The notes below the pieces were generated by a model. The model searched no databases. It saw only the letters and a list, made by a program, of their open reading frames with translations, and had not been told where the DNA came from. A DNA stretch of 64,000 nucleotides from Cryptococcus deneoformans JEC21 (lineage: Eukaryota > Basidiomycota > Tremellomycetes > Tremellales > Cryptococcaceae). Below are positions 9,803 through 21,795 of this stretch, piece after piece. The DNA lies in the NCBI RefSeq assembly GCF_000091045.1, contig NC_006684.1, forward strand, positions 969,001 to 1,033,000, in the 5' to 3' direction. How positions within the stretch are numbered: the first letter of the stretch is position 1; each line of letters opens with the position of its first letter. Position numbers and translations under genes: made by a program.

Positions 9803-12800
9803 ATGCTCCCCCGACCGCCGCCAAAGGATCAGTTCCTGTCTCCCAACTCTGACTACATCAATCAAGACCTGGCAGAAGCAGTACGCGACTCAGTCCGCAT
9901 AAAATCCTCTCCCTCTTCCAACCAAAGTCACAACTCTTATTCGTCCGCTCAACCGCCTGACGACCCATACACCCATACTGGCACTCGACGCACACCGTCT
10001 CCTAATCCTCCGCGCCCTATCGACGTTTTTAATCCCACCAAGCCATCCTACGACGAGGTGTCACCATCTTGGCCTGAAGTCGACAATTTTGACGCTATGG
10101 CTTCCGGCCCAGCCTCAGATCAACCGGCGCTTCCCTCTGCAAGGATGCAGCAACTGCAGAATCCCTTTGAAGAGGATGAGATTGAGCCTGTCGGCACAGG
10201 GCCTGTCAAGCCTCCGGGCTTCAGGAATTTTACTCTAGAGGAAAATGGTACTGTCCACCCAAGAAGGACCAAGTTTTCAAGGGCACAAACTGGGTGGGTT
10301 TCATGTCTTTTTTTTTCTTTGTGCTAGGATGCGTCCCATCGTTTTGAGAGTTGTTGGTGGTGTGCTCGGCTTTTCCCTTGGCCAGTCGCCTGTCTTCGCC
10401 TGGCATTCTGGAATGTCGGGATGAGTTTGCGACAGAAAGCTGGAGGGAAGAATCAAAGGAGGTGCCGAAGGATGTCTCACCACGCCTGCAGGTCGCCACT
10501 TTTTGCTATAGTCTTCGCATCTCTTGTTCTTTTCGTCACCCGTAGATCAAAAGCGACTTGTAGCTAACGAAAACACTTCACATTACTTTATCTCTATCAT
10601 TCCCACATACGGAATAATCAACCTTCGCTATCGAACTGCCATATCTCAATCTCTGCTTCGACATTCCTCTCGCCTTATTTGACCGTATCTTTCTATAGCA
10701 CTACAACGTCGAGCTCATCTACCAGTTATCTTCTTGGGTCCAGCCCACCCTCAGGTCACACAAATAAAATCCGCACGCGACGTTCTCTTTCAACCAATTC
10801 ATACGGTTTTTCAGGTGATGCGCCCGCCATGGCGGCTTTGACGGAAGGACAGAGGAAAGGGGTTGATGAGAAGAAGGGGAGTAGACACGCAGATGTTATC
10901 GATACATGGGATCCTACCGGATTGGGAAGTGCTAGTAAGTCGTGATCTTGAATCTTTTGCAACTCGAGACTGATGTATATGATTTACAGTGTGGCATCAG
11001 TAGGTCGACCTGACAAAAGCGGATGTGAAAAGTACTAATCTTTACGTAGCGCTGGTCCCTATGATGCCGCTGCCCCGTCTCGCAACGCCAACCTCCCCAC
11101 AACTAAAGCCCCCATGAAGGCATTTCACAAATCAGCAAGCCCCGTCGTGCCACCTCGTGGACCCAATACCATTTCTTTATCTCCTCCTGCTCCCCCCGCA
11201 AAGGATACTCCCAGAGACATTCCTGAATCTGACCGGCGCCGTCCTTCGCGAGGAATCTCTACTGGTCGTCGATCAGCTGGTGGAGGTCTCACCGGTCAAT
11301 ACTCCACAAGTGTACCGAAAGACGGTGGGTATTTCCCCAACATAGGGGAGGAAGATCCGCAGGATGAGGCGACCCTTGCCAGGATTGAAAGGCAGAGAGA
11401 GAGGGAATCCAAGAGAAAGGCTCTGAAAGCAGCTTGGGGAATTGATACTCGTAAGCCGGCTTGTTAGAAGGAAGCATAAAAGCTCACCGCCCCGTAGCCG
11501 AGCCATTTGAAGACTACGGAGGCACACCCAACGATGGGCCCATTGATGGTAAGCGCATGCGTGGCCGAGAGATGCGTCTATACTAATCAAGGATCGCTAT
11601 ACATAGTTACCGATGATGACTATTTCCCTGAGTCTGTTTCCGCGCCTCTTCCAATCGGTCGCAGCATTCGATCTCCAGGATTCAGGCTTGGTAGCGATCC
11701 TCGAACTCCTTCCATCAAAGAAGATTCAATGTCGCCCACCCTAGAATCACCCCCACCTTTTCGTGCCGTCGTCACAGCAACAAATGTTCCCCCCGGCGGG
11801 ATCAAGCGAACTAAAAGCTTGATGCAAAAGATCAAAACTATGGTGCGTCATAAACCCGAATCTGAACACACACTTTCCAGTGGAAGTAATGGGAGGCTGG
11901 GAATCGGTGGAGGAAGAAGTATGAGTATGAGTACAGGTTTGTCGGGGATCGCGGCGGCCGAAAAGGGTCAGCAAACGACGCCCAACGTTCGACGTTTATC
12001 GTCTATCTCGACGTCTGCGCGCAGTCCTAGCCTGACGGGTTCTCCCGTGTTGGAGGAAACAGAGTCGGAACTGGAGGACGCGCAGTCATCGCATGGCGGA
12101 CACGGAGCAGCAGAAGGTAATGGCTTGGGGTTATACCGTGACGAAAGGAGGGCGGGGTGGTGAAGCTCGGAAAGTAGAGCGTAGCCTAAAACCTTCATTC
12201 CTTGTATCTTTTTTTTTTGCGCGGGAATAGATGCGCTTTTGTTGGAAGAAAAGCTGGCTTTCAATACACAGCGCGCATACTGTAGCGTCAAGTGACTTGT
12301 TGAAAAGAAGCCTCACATCCTCTTTTTGTATATCAAATCGTTGACATATGCTATTGAATATAATCATTGCGTGGAGATCATGTTGGCTGATTTGTTTTCT
12401 CTTCGATTGTAGCGCGAAAATCCCAATATACCATTCCGTGGCCAGTCCCGTGACAATCGACCTTATTCGCCCAACCGCGAACCTTCGCCTATGCCATCTG
12501 AGGCTCCGAGCGATGATGTTGTATCTCCTGCAGGATCCGCAACTGCTGCCCGCTATCCTCATCTGTTCGACAAGGGCTCCGGTAGGCCGCCTTCAAATAA
12601 GAGATCCGCTTCATCTGCCGCAACATTCACATCTTCTTTTCAGGCTGAGTCACCAAGATCAGTTCCTATCACTTCCGGTGAAGAAAGTTTGATTGCTGTA
12701 GCTGGGGATGACAAGCCAAGTCCGGTGAACGGCGCTGTAAAGAGAGAAGGGATCCCCAGCACCGCTCCAGATGGCTACACTATTGTAGAATCTCCTTCAT

Positions 12801-13066
12801 CCAAGGGTCGTGCTATTCGAGCACTCCAGCGAGAAGCTGAACACCATACTCGTTCAGCTTCTTATGGTGCGACTCCTTCTCCGAGAGGGGTAATGGCAGC
12901 CCCTCCCGTTGCTCCCGTTCTGCCTAACTTTGATGATTACTGGTCTAGACGTGAGAAGGTCAGATCCGGTTCAGATACGTTGGATAGTGGGGACTTGAGG
13001 GAAACCAAGGAACTGAAGAGGAAAACCAGTATGGTGAAAAAGTTGAGAGATAGAATTGTGAAGTAG
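9803..13066 (+). CDS. PAL1: Pal1 family cell morphology/endocytic coat protein
   Basis: The core is exons 10829-10934, 10990-10999 (10-nt micro-exon), 11050-11450, 11498-11548, 11607-11842 and 12413-13066. Joining the micro-exon restores the family motif GSAMWHHAGPYDAAAPSRN. The last junction restores SLMQKIKTMRENPNIPF, another Pal1 signature. From ATG 10829 this gives 485 aa. A likely upstream exon 9803-10293, spliced to 10699, would give 692 aa; it carries an NPF motif (LQNPFEEDE), as expected of Pal1 proteins that bind EH-domain endocytic adaptors. That join needs a 405-nt intron and is less certain. If the 570-nt last intron is retained, the frame instead runs to a stop at 12163 with a different Ser-rich tail. 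Pal1 acts at cortical sites of polarised growth and endocytosis. Confidence 0.85.
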
Positions 13067-13462
13067 AAGCTGCTCTGGTGATCTGTCAGCTTGCATATGT
13101 GGCGCTGGGGAATTCTGTATCGCCTGCAAAGAGTAGTAAAACTAGGACGCGAATGTAATAGATACCACTTGTGTAGCATTTCGAGGTTTGTTTCCATGTA
13201 TATGGCTCCACGGTATGTATACCGTAATCCCAACCAGGCGTCTCCATCTCCATAAGAAGTGCTGATTAACAAAAAAATTGATACATGTTTTGTACTTCAC
13301 ACAACAGTCAATTCATAATAATACAGAATATTACGCACTCATGCCGTAAGATATTCAATGGCCGCACACATTTAATGATCATTCTTGCCATTGCTTGTCA
13401 GCATCCGTAAGGGGAACATACTTTTCGCCATATCTACCATTAGCGCAATGCACGGGCCTTAA
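13067..13462. other. Convergent 3' ends of PAL1 and PCM1
   Basis: About 400 bp lies between two stop codons facing each other. It is A+T-rich around 13265-13330, consistent with 3' untranslated regions. A 111-codon minus frame crosses it without a recognisable product. Confidence 0.5.
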
Positions 13463-14517
13463 TTAAACTGCACTTGCCATGACTCCAAACAGTTTCTTCT
13501 TGGTCACGTCACCGTTAGCTGACTTGTCGACTTGCCACACATCTAACTCGTCTATCAGAAATCTTGCTTGAAAGTTCTGAGGAAAATGCAAACCTTGTGA
13601 TCCTTTTCCAACAGGAATAAACATCCTCCCAGGCTTGGCTAGCTATAGATAACGTTGTTTAGGTTCGTCTACACCTCGGGAGTCTCGAAAAGAGTTAACC
13701 CACTTGGTCTACCAACTCGTCAGGAAATTCTGGAGCAGCTGCTCCAACGTGAATGACCGTGAAGGGAGCATATTCTTTTGATCCTTTTCGCCCATCACCG
13801 CAAAGCATCAGAACCCCCCCGCCTTCAACATTATGCTTGTCGAGGACTTTGACTCCATCATCGGCAAGGTTGCGTATCGATTGAGATACCAGACCTTGAA
13901 TATGATCTATGCCAACAACTAGAGACTTGGGTGATAGATAGTGAAAGACGGCCGTCACTGGTTACCGATAGGTATGAGCTTGATATGGACTAACCAGAGA
14001 AATGCGTGAAGCTTACAGTAACCAGATCCGCTTCCCACATCCAAGATCCGAGGAGGCTCTTCCCCACCATTCTGGGTCTGAGGCAGGAGCTCAAGGAGGT
14101 TTTCACATGCATGAGCATGCATGTGAGGAGCGGATATAGTTGCTCCAAATCCGATTTTCCTGAAATAATGACGTTCGTAAAAAGGTTGATAACGACACCA
14201 GGTCACTTACTGAGGGGAATCCTCATAGGCAAATGTACGAAGTGGTACATAGTGTTTTCTATCCACCTTCATCATAGCCTACAAGAGAGGGAAAGTACAA
14301 TAGGTAGGCTTCATGTTGAACAGAGCTTTGAATAGGACAGACTCACAGCTGCCACCCGAGAAGAGTGAATTAAGCCAGAGCTTTTCATGTTCTCAATAAG
14401 CTAATAGTAATGCAAAACGTTCAGCACCCAGCACTCTAGTGACAATGCATTTTGAAGGCCGATGTGAGAGTTGCGACATACTTCAACATTGGTGCGCCCA
14501 CTTGATAACCATGCCAT
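13463..14517 (-). CDS. PCM1: Protein-L-isoaspartate O-methyltransferase
   Basis: Exons 14482-14517, 14347-14400, 14211-14278, 14017-14159, 13704-13957 and 13463-13642 give 244 aa. The N-terminus [12 protein letters not shown] and the blocks [50 protein letters not shown] (SAM-binding motif I), [20 protein letters not shown] and [10 protein letters not shown] are diagnostic of PCMT. The enzyme methylates isoaspartyl residues in ageing proteins, using S-adenosylmethionine, and so starts their repair. The last exon contains a 42-nt segment (GTTTGC...CTGATAG) that can be spliced out without losing frame, giving 230 aa; which form dominates is unknown. It is divergent from the MFS gene with about 1 kb between. 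Confidence 0.93.
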
Positions 14518-15559
14518 GATTGATAAGAGTTCAAGGAATTATCAACTGGTATCACTAGAGGATCGTAGTGAGAAAGTGGATTAATGGTTGGAGCTGCTGC
14601 TTCGGTCGGTCTTGCCTCCACCGAGAGCCTCCACCTTCCATTTCTATTCGTTAATTTACTGCTTTTCTCCGAAAGACGCAACCTGGTCGGGTGATCGGCG
14701 ATCGGTGGTCGGTGAATTGATCCACCTTCGGCCTTCTCCGGCCCCGTCATCATTTCACCTTATTTAGCTTTTCAGCTTCGTTCACCCCAAGAAATTCCCC
14801 ACGTAAACTGATCGAATCGCTGGTGTATGACTCGAGATAACAGGATAATAACCGGGGAAAGACAAAGTTGGAACAGCTTGTGGGCCTGGCCACCAGAATA
14901 GAACTATCAGCCGCCATACGCTGCAATACCACTGATCGGGCCGTAGGAGGTTCACATTATGCTGATCACATGGTACCATCTTTTGGACGTATTGCATGCC
15001 ATCTAGCCAACTGTTCATTGGAGAAGAGCATATTAGAAATTGCATTATCGTGTGCTCAAAAAAAGAATCTAATAGGATAATGTAGCGCTAAAGTGAGATG
15101 TGTCAGACGACAGACAAGTAGTGGCACAATATTTTCATTCACCACTTCTGTATCCTCCGAATGCCATTCTTTTTCAATTTATTGACTCGGTTCCAAAGTA
15201 AGGATCATTGTAGTGTTGATCTTAAAAGTACGTTCGTCCATCCCAAAATGATCGATCAGCAAATGGTTGACTATTAACAGAGGCTATCTCTCTACGAAGC
15301 ATCATCAGGAGACGACCACACAAAAAAACCCTGTCGTTATCCGGTTAGGCCCTATCGAGTTATCAAGCCCTACAGTTTCCGTTATTAATAGTTAGGGTTA
15401 CCCATCTCCTGCGAAACAGAATCATTTTTATCAAGCCTGTCATTACTAGAATACTGTTCCTTCCTGTTCAAAATTTCGGCTTTACGATATACCACTTGCT
15501 TGCACTCGCTTTTCAAAAAGCTCCATATTCGTCCAGAGAAGCAGTCGGGCAAGGGAAAT
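14518..15559. other. Divergent promoter region, PCM1 and MFS transporter
   Basis: About 1 kb lies between two divergent starts. Overlapping frames on the minus strand (14436-14753, 14750-14932, 14782-15045) do not join into a domain. I see no clear operator-like palindrome, RNA gene or repeat. Confidence 0.4.
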
Positions 15560-17917
15560 ATGTTGAAGCTTACACGATCTTTGGATGGTGCTACCCCCTT
15601 ACCTATCACTCAAATTGCAGTGCTTATGGTTGTGAGGCTAGCTGAGCCAAGTAAGTACCGACCCTTTCCCGTGATCTGCGATGGACATAGACCTAACAAC
15701 TTCCCATGTGACAGTTTCTTACACGGTGATCTTCCCGTTCATCAACCAAATGGTGGAGGAACTGCAAGTCACAGATAATCCTGATCACGTTGGATTCTAT
15801 TCGGGTTTAGTGGTGAGTCTTCGATGTCAGACACAGTTTCTCCAATGAGTTGAGAGGCCAGGGTATGTCAATCTCATTTCGCTTCAGGAATCAGTTTTTG
15901 CGTTTGTTCAATTCTTTACGGTATACCATTGGGCTCAATTGTCAGAGTAGGTTTACATCTATGCTAGACAGTGTCTTAGCTCACAGTTTACAGTTGTATA
16001 GGACGAAAACCTGTGCTTCTGCTGGGATTGACCGGGGTCGCTATCTCTGGATCCCTGTTGTAAGTTACCAGCACCGAATGGAGATCGTATAGGGTTGCAC
16101 TGAGCTTCAAACATTAGTGGTCTAGCCAGTTCCTTTTGGATGATGATTCTCTTCAGAAGTTTGAATGGAGCGCTCAATGGCAATGTTGCGGTGAGTCCTA
16201 GAAATTATCGTAAGGTCTTCAATCGGTGTAATGAGCCGCTAGGTGGTGAAAGCAGCCATTGGTGATATCACGGATGAGAGCAATTCCACAGAGGCTTTTG
16301 CGATGTACGGACTTACCTGGACGGTCGGATCTATGATCGGGTAATTCGGATGATCGACAATCGAGAATGTCGCTGACTACATGCATCCAAATAGGAATGC
16401 CATGGGCGGTTTGTTGTCTCATCCTTTTGAAAGATTTCCCGAGTGGTTCGGCTCGGTATATCTATTGCAAAGCTATCCATATCTATTGCGTCCGTGTATA
16501 CTCTGTTTCAGTAGCTTTTTAATCTGACCCATCTTTTAGCTTGCCTGGTCGGAGCTGGGTTAACGGTTCTAGGTATTTTGTTTTCGCTCCTTTTTTATCG
16601 GGAATCGTTACCAGGCTTGTCAATTCCCCCGATCTCGTTATCTTCTTCATTCTTTATCGACAGCAGGCTATCACGGCGGCTATCTTGGGTCCTTCCTTCT
16701 TCTTTTAGCAGAACCTCAAACCATGAAAGGCAGGTTTCAACAGCGTCTTTGATGTCAGAAACGGAAACATTAGTAGATTCCGATACGAGGGACTTTCTTG
16801 CATTGAGGAAGGGAATCGAACTGGTGGATGAAAATGTTGAACAAGCAAAAGTAACCAGGTGGGGATTCTGGGAACTAATGAGGTTCAAAAAAGTCAAAAT
16901 TATGACTGCTACTGTTTTCTTGAATTCGTAAGCTCCTTTTCAGATCCCATTATCGAATATGAGATAACCTGACGAACTTTACTCACTAGATTTGTTCAAG
17001 GAGCCTGGAACGCAGCAGTGCTATTATTTTTCTTTGACAGAAATCAGTATGCCATTTGGATTAAACGAAGTACAAGGGATTGTACTGATATTTGATTTAT
17101 CTTTATGTAGCGGACTAGGCATGTCTGTAAGTAAATGTAGCAAACAAGTAATGTATCTCGAGCAGGTCAGGACTTCGTTGATGACCATTCTGCTGCCGCT
17201 ACAGGCTTCAGCAATTGGTATCGCAATGGCTATTAATGGAATTTGGACCATCACATGTCAGATTTTGTTTCTCAACCGTCTTCGCCGATTACTCGGTGTC
17301 TCACTTGCTTATAAGCTGCTTTCTCTCGGTTGGCCATTGGTTTGGATTTTTATGCCTCTCTTGCGGAACGTTCTTATGTCAACGGAATCGCCCCTTCCAC
17401 CACTTCAAGACGTGCCGGACACAAAGACTAGTCACCACCGCTATCACCCAGTAATCTATCCAGAAGAAAGAGCATGGCCGACGACTATTTGCGTGAATCT
17501 TTACTTGATGTTTGTTACTGTCGTGGGTATGAGCTCCAGCCTCCTGATGGTACTCGTGAACTATGCCAGCCCTGACAAGACTGCACTTGGGGCTATCAAC
17601 GGGATCGGCACAGCTGCGGGCGTAAGTATATCACTATAGCCCCATCATTTACCAGATATACTGACGCCAGATGTTAGTGTATGGCTAGGGTCATCGGGCC
17701 TTCTTCCGTCTCTGCTCTCTTTGCATTCTCGATGGATGGTCAGGTCATGGGTGGCAGGCTCTGGTGGATCTTCATGGTTGGTATGTCACTCGTCAACTTC
17801 GGTATCTGTAGCTTGGTTGCGTCCGACAGCAATGGTACTCGTGGTGATCTTGCCGACGAGTTCGATGAAGAGGTGGAATTGGATTCGGGAATAAGAGAGA
17901 GAGTTGGTGCAGAATAA
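15560..17917 (+). CDS. MFS transporter, DHA1/ZIFL-like
   Basis: Twelve exons: 15560-15650, 15715-15812, 15888-15946, 15994-16059, 16118-16190, 16243-16340, 16395-16489, 16540-16927, 16990-17046, 17111-17126, 17205-17621 and 17678-17917. They give 565 aa. The order PLPITQIAVLMVVRLAEP, YTVIFPFINQM, GFYSGLVESVFAFVQFFTVY, GLTWTVGSMIGNAMGGLLSHP and SFVQGAWNAAVLLFFFDRNH, with twelve hydrophobic segments and a long central loop (about residues 240-310), is that of fungal proton antiporters related to plant zinc-induced facilitators and tetracycline-type DHA1 pumps. The substrate cannot be assigned. The motif A loop reads DCIGRKP where most relatives have DRIGRKP. Exon 10 is only 16 nt (GLGMS). Donor usage is loose, including GTAATT and GTCCGT. 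Confidence 0.9.
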
Positions 17918-18389
17918 GAAAAATCGCACAGAGAAACCGTGGATCTACCCACAGAACGACATTGTAAGATTCTTTCTGCCCGTTACGCGCCTGATGAAAT
18001 ATTTGTTGGAATATAAATGAATTTCTGTACGGATATGTTGAGCAGATTATATTTTGTACCGTAGAATATGATGGTTGGACGAATGAACGAACTTTTGAGA
18101 AATATCTACAAATGAGTAACAATATTAGTCACTGAGGTTGTTCCAACCATTTTGCAAATAGAAATGGTGGGGAATCTCTCCAGTCGCAGCGTTATCATCT
18201 TCTCATGAGCCGCGTATAGGGCAACGAAGTTTACAAACGAGTTCAAGTGACCAACTGTGGCATGCATTAAAACAAAGTCAAAAGACTGATGTGATGGAAA
18301 TTTGGTATTGGCGGGAATAGAAGCGTGAATGTGAAGGCGTTGAAGAGATTGAATAATGTGATGGGGTTCGACAATGAGAATTTAGTAGA
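17918..18389. other. Convergent 3' flanks of MFS gene and NOT4
   Basis: About 470 bp between facing stop codons, A+T-rich, with no supported frame. It presumably contains both polyadenylation regions. Confidence 0.5.
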
Positions 18390-21300
18390 TTAGAATCGAC
18401 GGTAGCCTAGTAGCACGCATTAGAGGTAGCGCATATACGACATGAAGATGAAGGAAAGAAAAAAAACCCACCATGAGCAGCCATGGGCGCTGGTGATTGA
18501 CCTCTCCTTTGGTGCATTTGCATCAGCTGTCTTGCATCCGGATGATGCTGCAATGGTGTTTGTTGAGCCTGCTGCAATTGGCTGAAAGCCATCGGAGATT
18601 GAAAAGGTCCATCCTCCTGTAAAGCATGAGATGTTGAATCAGGAGAGAAGATGACACGCTGCTGCTGCTGTTGCTGCTGGTGGTGTTGGGATGAAAACAA
18701 TTGTGGGGGATTGCCATATTGAAGCATTGTTAAAAGGGCTTGTAGTGGTCAATATTCTATCATAGCCAAGTGCGGCCCAAACTTACTATTGTCGTATTCT
18801 TCTCGATCTCTTATTCCCTTTTGCATATATTGACCTTGCAACAGCGTCTGCTCCAGCCTTCCGCTCGGTCTTACTTCATATCCATGCAATCCGACTGTCG
18901 CCACATTTTGCCTCTGCAGGGAGGGCGAGGCACTGTAGACTGATTCGCCATTCCATCCATTCTCTGTTACTCCAGCGGTCGAATCATAACTGCTCGAAAA
19001 ATTGTTGTTCATCTGAGCAGCGAACGCTCCGTTGTTAGCATCATGTTGAGCATGAGAGGACAAAGACGCGTCGTTGTTGCGATACCACCCATCCCGGAAA
19101 TTTAGATCTGCTACGCTACGTCGCCCGTTGCTGAAAGGACTTTGGGCAGAGACGTTGACTGATCCTCGAGCGAAACCAAACCGAGATTCAGTGCGTTGAG
19201 CATTGTGGTCATCTTCAGAAATGCGTGAAGGTCCGGGCGTATCGTTCGACATTGCCGGGGAAGGTTCGTCAGCCTCGAAAGGCCTGAACAGTCCAGAGTA
19301 ATGGTCAACTGGCGGAGACGTTGGTGCAACGAATAAATCAGGAATCTCGGGCGCATGGACACCTAGCTCAGCCAATCCTTCGAGAGTCTTGCTGAATGGG
19401 CTAGGCTCGTATCCTTCCGCTTGTGCTTGCATTCTCTGTAGCTCCCTATCGTCCAAACCAAGCACGAACGCGAAGTCTTTGTCGTCCGCGGGGAAAGGGA
19501 ATATGACAGGTTCAGGATAAGGAGAGTGAATGATGATGGGCTCTGAGGATACAGGAGGTGGAGGGATGTTTTCAATGATATGAGCGGGCGTCTGTGGGGC
19601 CGGGGATTCGGACGAAGGGCCAGCATCAGACTCAGCCGACAAATGTTCGTCGGCAGACCCGTCCGTGCCTTCCGAGACAGGCTCCGTTTCGGGAGCAGGA
19701 GCGGGAGATGAAGGGGCGAGGACGGGGACTGAGGCAGATGCTGAGGGTACGATATTTCGCGATAAAGGAGGCACAGGAGCAGATGAAGTAGTTGACTTTG
19801 TAGTCGCTAAATTTGGCAAAGCATTGGCCTTTCTCTTGGGCGATGTCTGATTACTACTCGGAGTAGTGCTCTGGGTTGAATCGGTACTCCGAGCTCTGGC
19901 CATTGTAGCAGACTTCTTCTCCTTCTTCTCTTTAATGATGATTGGGACTGTAGGTGAAGGCGTAGGGAGAGGGAACGAGGCATTGTTTTTACTGAGAGGG
20001 AAAAGGCCGTTAGCTTTAGTTGGTCGGGCAATGGCGCCAGCGGAACCGCGACCAGATATCTTTGCACCGATGCCTTTTCCCCAACTGGCAGCGCTTGGAA
20101 GGCCGGTTGCCGAGGAAACTAATCACATTAGAACTACCAGATATCAAAAGACGAAAAACTCACCTGAGTGACCGTCCTCGCCTGAAGGTTTGGGCCAAGC
20201 GATTTTGGATGACAGAGAGGGAATTGTCTGTTGTGGTTGAGCCTGACTTTGCTGCTTTTGTCTTGCATCGTATTCCGACGGCCGCGTCAAGCTACATCGA
20301 GCTCAGCAATGGTTACTTCCATAATACATGGTACGTACGCAATTTCCATGTCTTCTTTTGTGAAAGTGTCGCTTTCGCCTCCCCATTCGTGCAGACCATG
20401 ACAGTTCGAGTTATCACATTTTGCACCCTTCAAAAATGTCTCGCAATACCTCGCAGTCCCGTATGACGCCTTCAAAACGGCACCAGGAGGGCCTTGCGGA
20501 GCAGGAATCCCATCCAGGGAAGTGATACACCGAGCGGCATCTTCTCGTCGGATATACACAATATATATGCCAGTTGAATCAGAATTATCAGACCCAAGAG
20601 ACGGAACGGAGGTTGATGATTTCGTGTCTGCAAGGTATAGCTTAGAGATTTTGCCGTATTGACCGAAGTAATCGTTGGACCGAAGCACGGATAAAGCCTG
20701 CGACAATCTATGAGCAGCGAAACAGGGATTTATACTATGTTGACTTACCTCGTCGCCTATAGCAGGAAGTTTCATGCCTACAACATATACCATGTTTTTC
20801 ATGACAATTCTAACCCCAAGGAGATGCCGACGACCAATACCAGTCAACTGCTTGATCGTTTTTGCCTTTTTTGCCTTTTTCTCCTTTGCCTTTTTTACCC
20901 TAATGGTAACATGATAATCAGCAGGATGATCAGTTGGAAAGACCGTCCAGATGACCTACTCTTCCCAGTCAACAGGTTGAAAAACGACAGCCTTTGTATC
21001 ATATGTCCGACGACAGCCTGGACATCGAGCATCGGTGGAAAGCAGCTTGTTGTAACAAAACTGACAGATCTGTAAACCGCACTGACAAGGCTTGAAGTTA
21101 AGATCTGACAAATCGAGGGGTTCTGCACAAAGCAAACAATCGGGGTCATCCTACAGCACTATTAGCGAGACTGTATCTTATAATGACATTCCATTCTGTG
21201 AAAATGAGGATCAAAACCAAACGATCTACATCTCGATGTGTTGTTGCCGAACATGACAGAACGCGTCCCCATGACGCCCCCCGTCTGTTTTCCGTCCAGC

Positions 21301-21499
21301 AATTCTAAGACATTGCACGCACCTCGTCATCACTCCAGTAGACATCTTGAAGACTTTTAAGCGTTTCTCTGCTGACACCAGCGCTGGATGTACTCGCGGG
21401 TGGCGGGTGTATAGTTGACCTTGTTCCACCCAGGCTTGCGAGTGGCTGGTGGCCCGTTGTGGGGTTTGGAGGAAGAGGATGTATGGAGGGAAGGGGCAT
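18390..21499 (-). CDS. NOT4: CCR4-NOT subunit Not4, RING E3 ubiquitin ligase
   Basis: Exons 21323-21499, 20960-21150, 20749-20899, 20339-20697, 20164-20291, 18787-20118, 18472-18738 and 18390-18406 give 873 aa. A C4C4 RING occupies about residues 64-105 (CLLC, CQCGLQICQFC, CPGC; eight cysteines). A Lys-rich coiled linker (EEVKKAKEKKAKKAKTIKQL) and an RRM with VRIVMKNMVYVVGMKLP and LRSNDYFGQYGKISKLYL follow. Then comes a CCCH finger (YCETFLKGAKCDNSNCHGLH). The C-terminal 550 residues are disordered, with a Gln/His tract near 18655-18690. Not4 ubiquitinates substrates on stalled ribosomes and links CCR4-NOT to translation quality control. The start was chosen as the ATG nearest the RING that leaves room for the divergent BUD13 promoter. 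Intron 1 is long for this window (172 nt). The last coding exon is 17 nt. Confidence 0.95.
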
Positions 21500-21795
21500 A
21501 TGGGGGTTTTCTGATCCGTGTTGGTTACTAAGGGTATAGGATTTGTGGTATTTGACACTATGTACCGGCCGCAGTAGGGGAAACTTGTCAGAAAGCATGC
21601 ATCGAATTGCCCACCCGTCCCTCCTCCATCGCCCTGATATCAGGCTCATCGCATCACCAAAGGCGGTCTTTGCCGGTGTTTGCCACCCAACCGCGGAGTG
21701 GCATCCTCCCCTATCGTCAACACCCATTATTTCCGCCATGATAACGATACATTGCTCTCGATCACTCTTTACGTCCCATTCGCATCATTTCCGCC
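21500..21795. promoter_or_regulatory. Shared NOT4/BUD13 divergent promoter
   Basis: Only about 300 bp separates the two start codons, so both transcription start regions and 5' leaders must fit here. An open minus-strand frame continues upstream of the chosen NOT4 start, so a longer NOT4 N-terminus is possible and would shrink this region. Confidence 0.6.

Noticed and set aside
9215..9865. 216-codon minus-strand open frame overlapping the PAL1 first exon
   Set aside because: No domain; composition follows the antisense of a Ser/Pro-rich exon and leader, and the plus-strand reading gives recognisable Pal1 features.
10294..10327. A 34-nt intron followed by a short hydrophobic C-terminus ending near 10420
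   Set aside because: Shorter than any other intron modelled here and without a branch site; an alternative link into PAL1 is more plausible.
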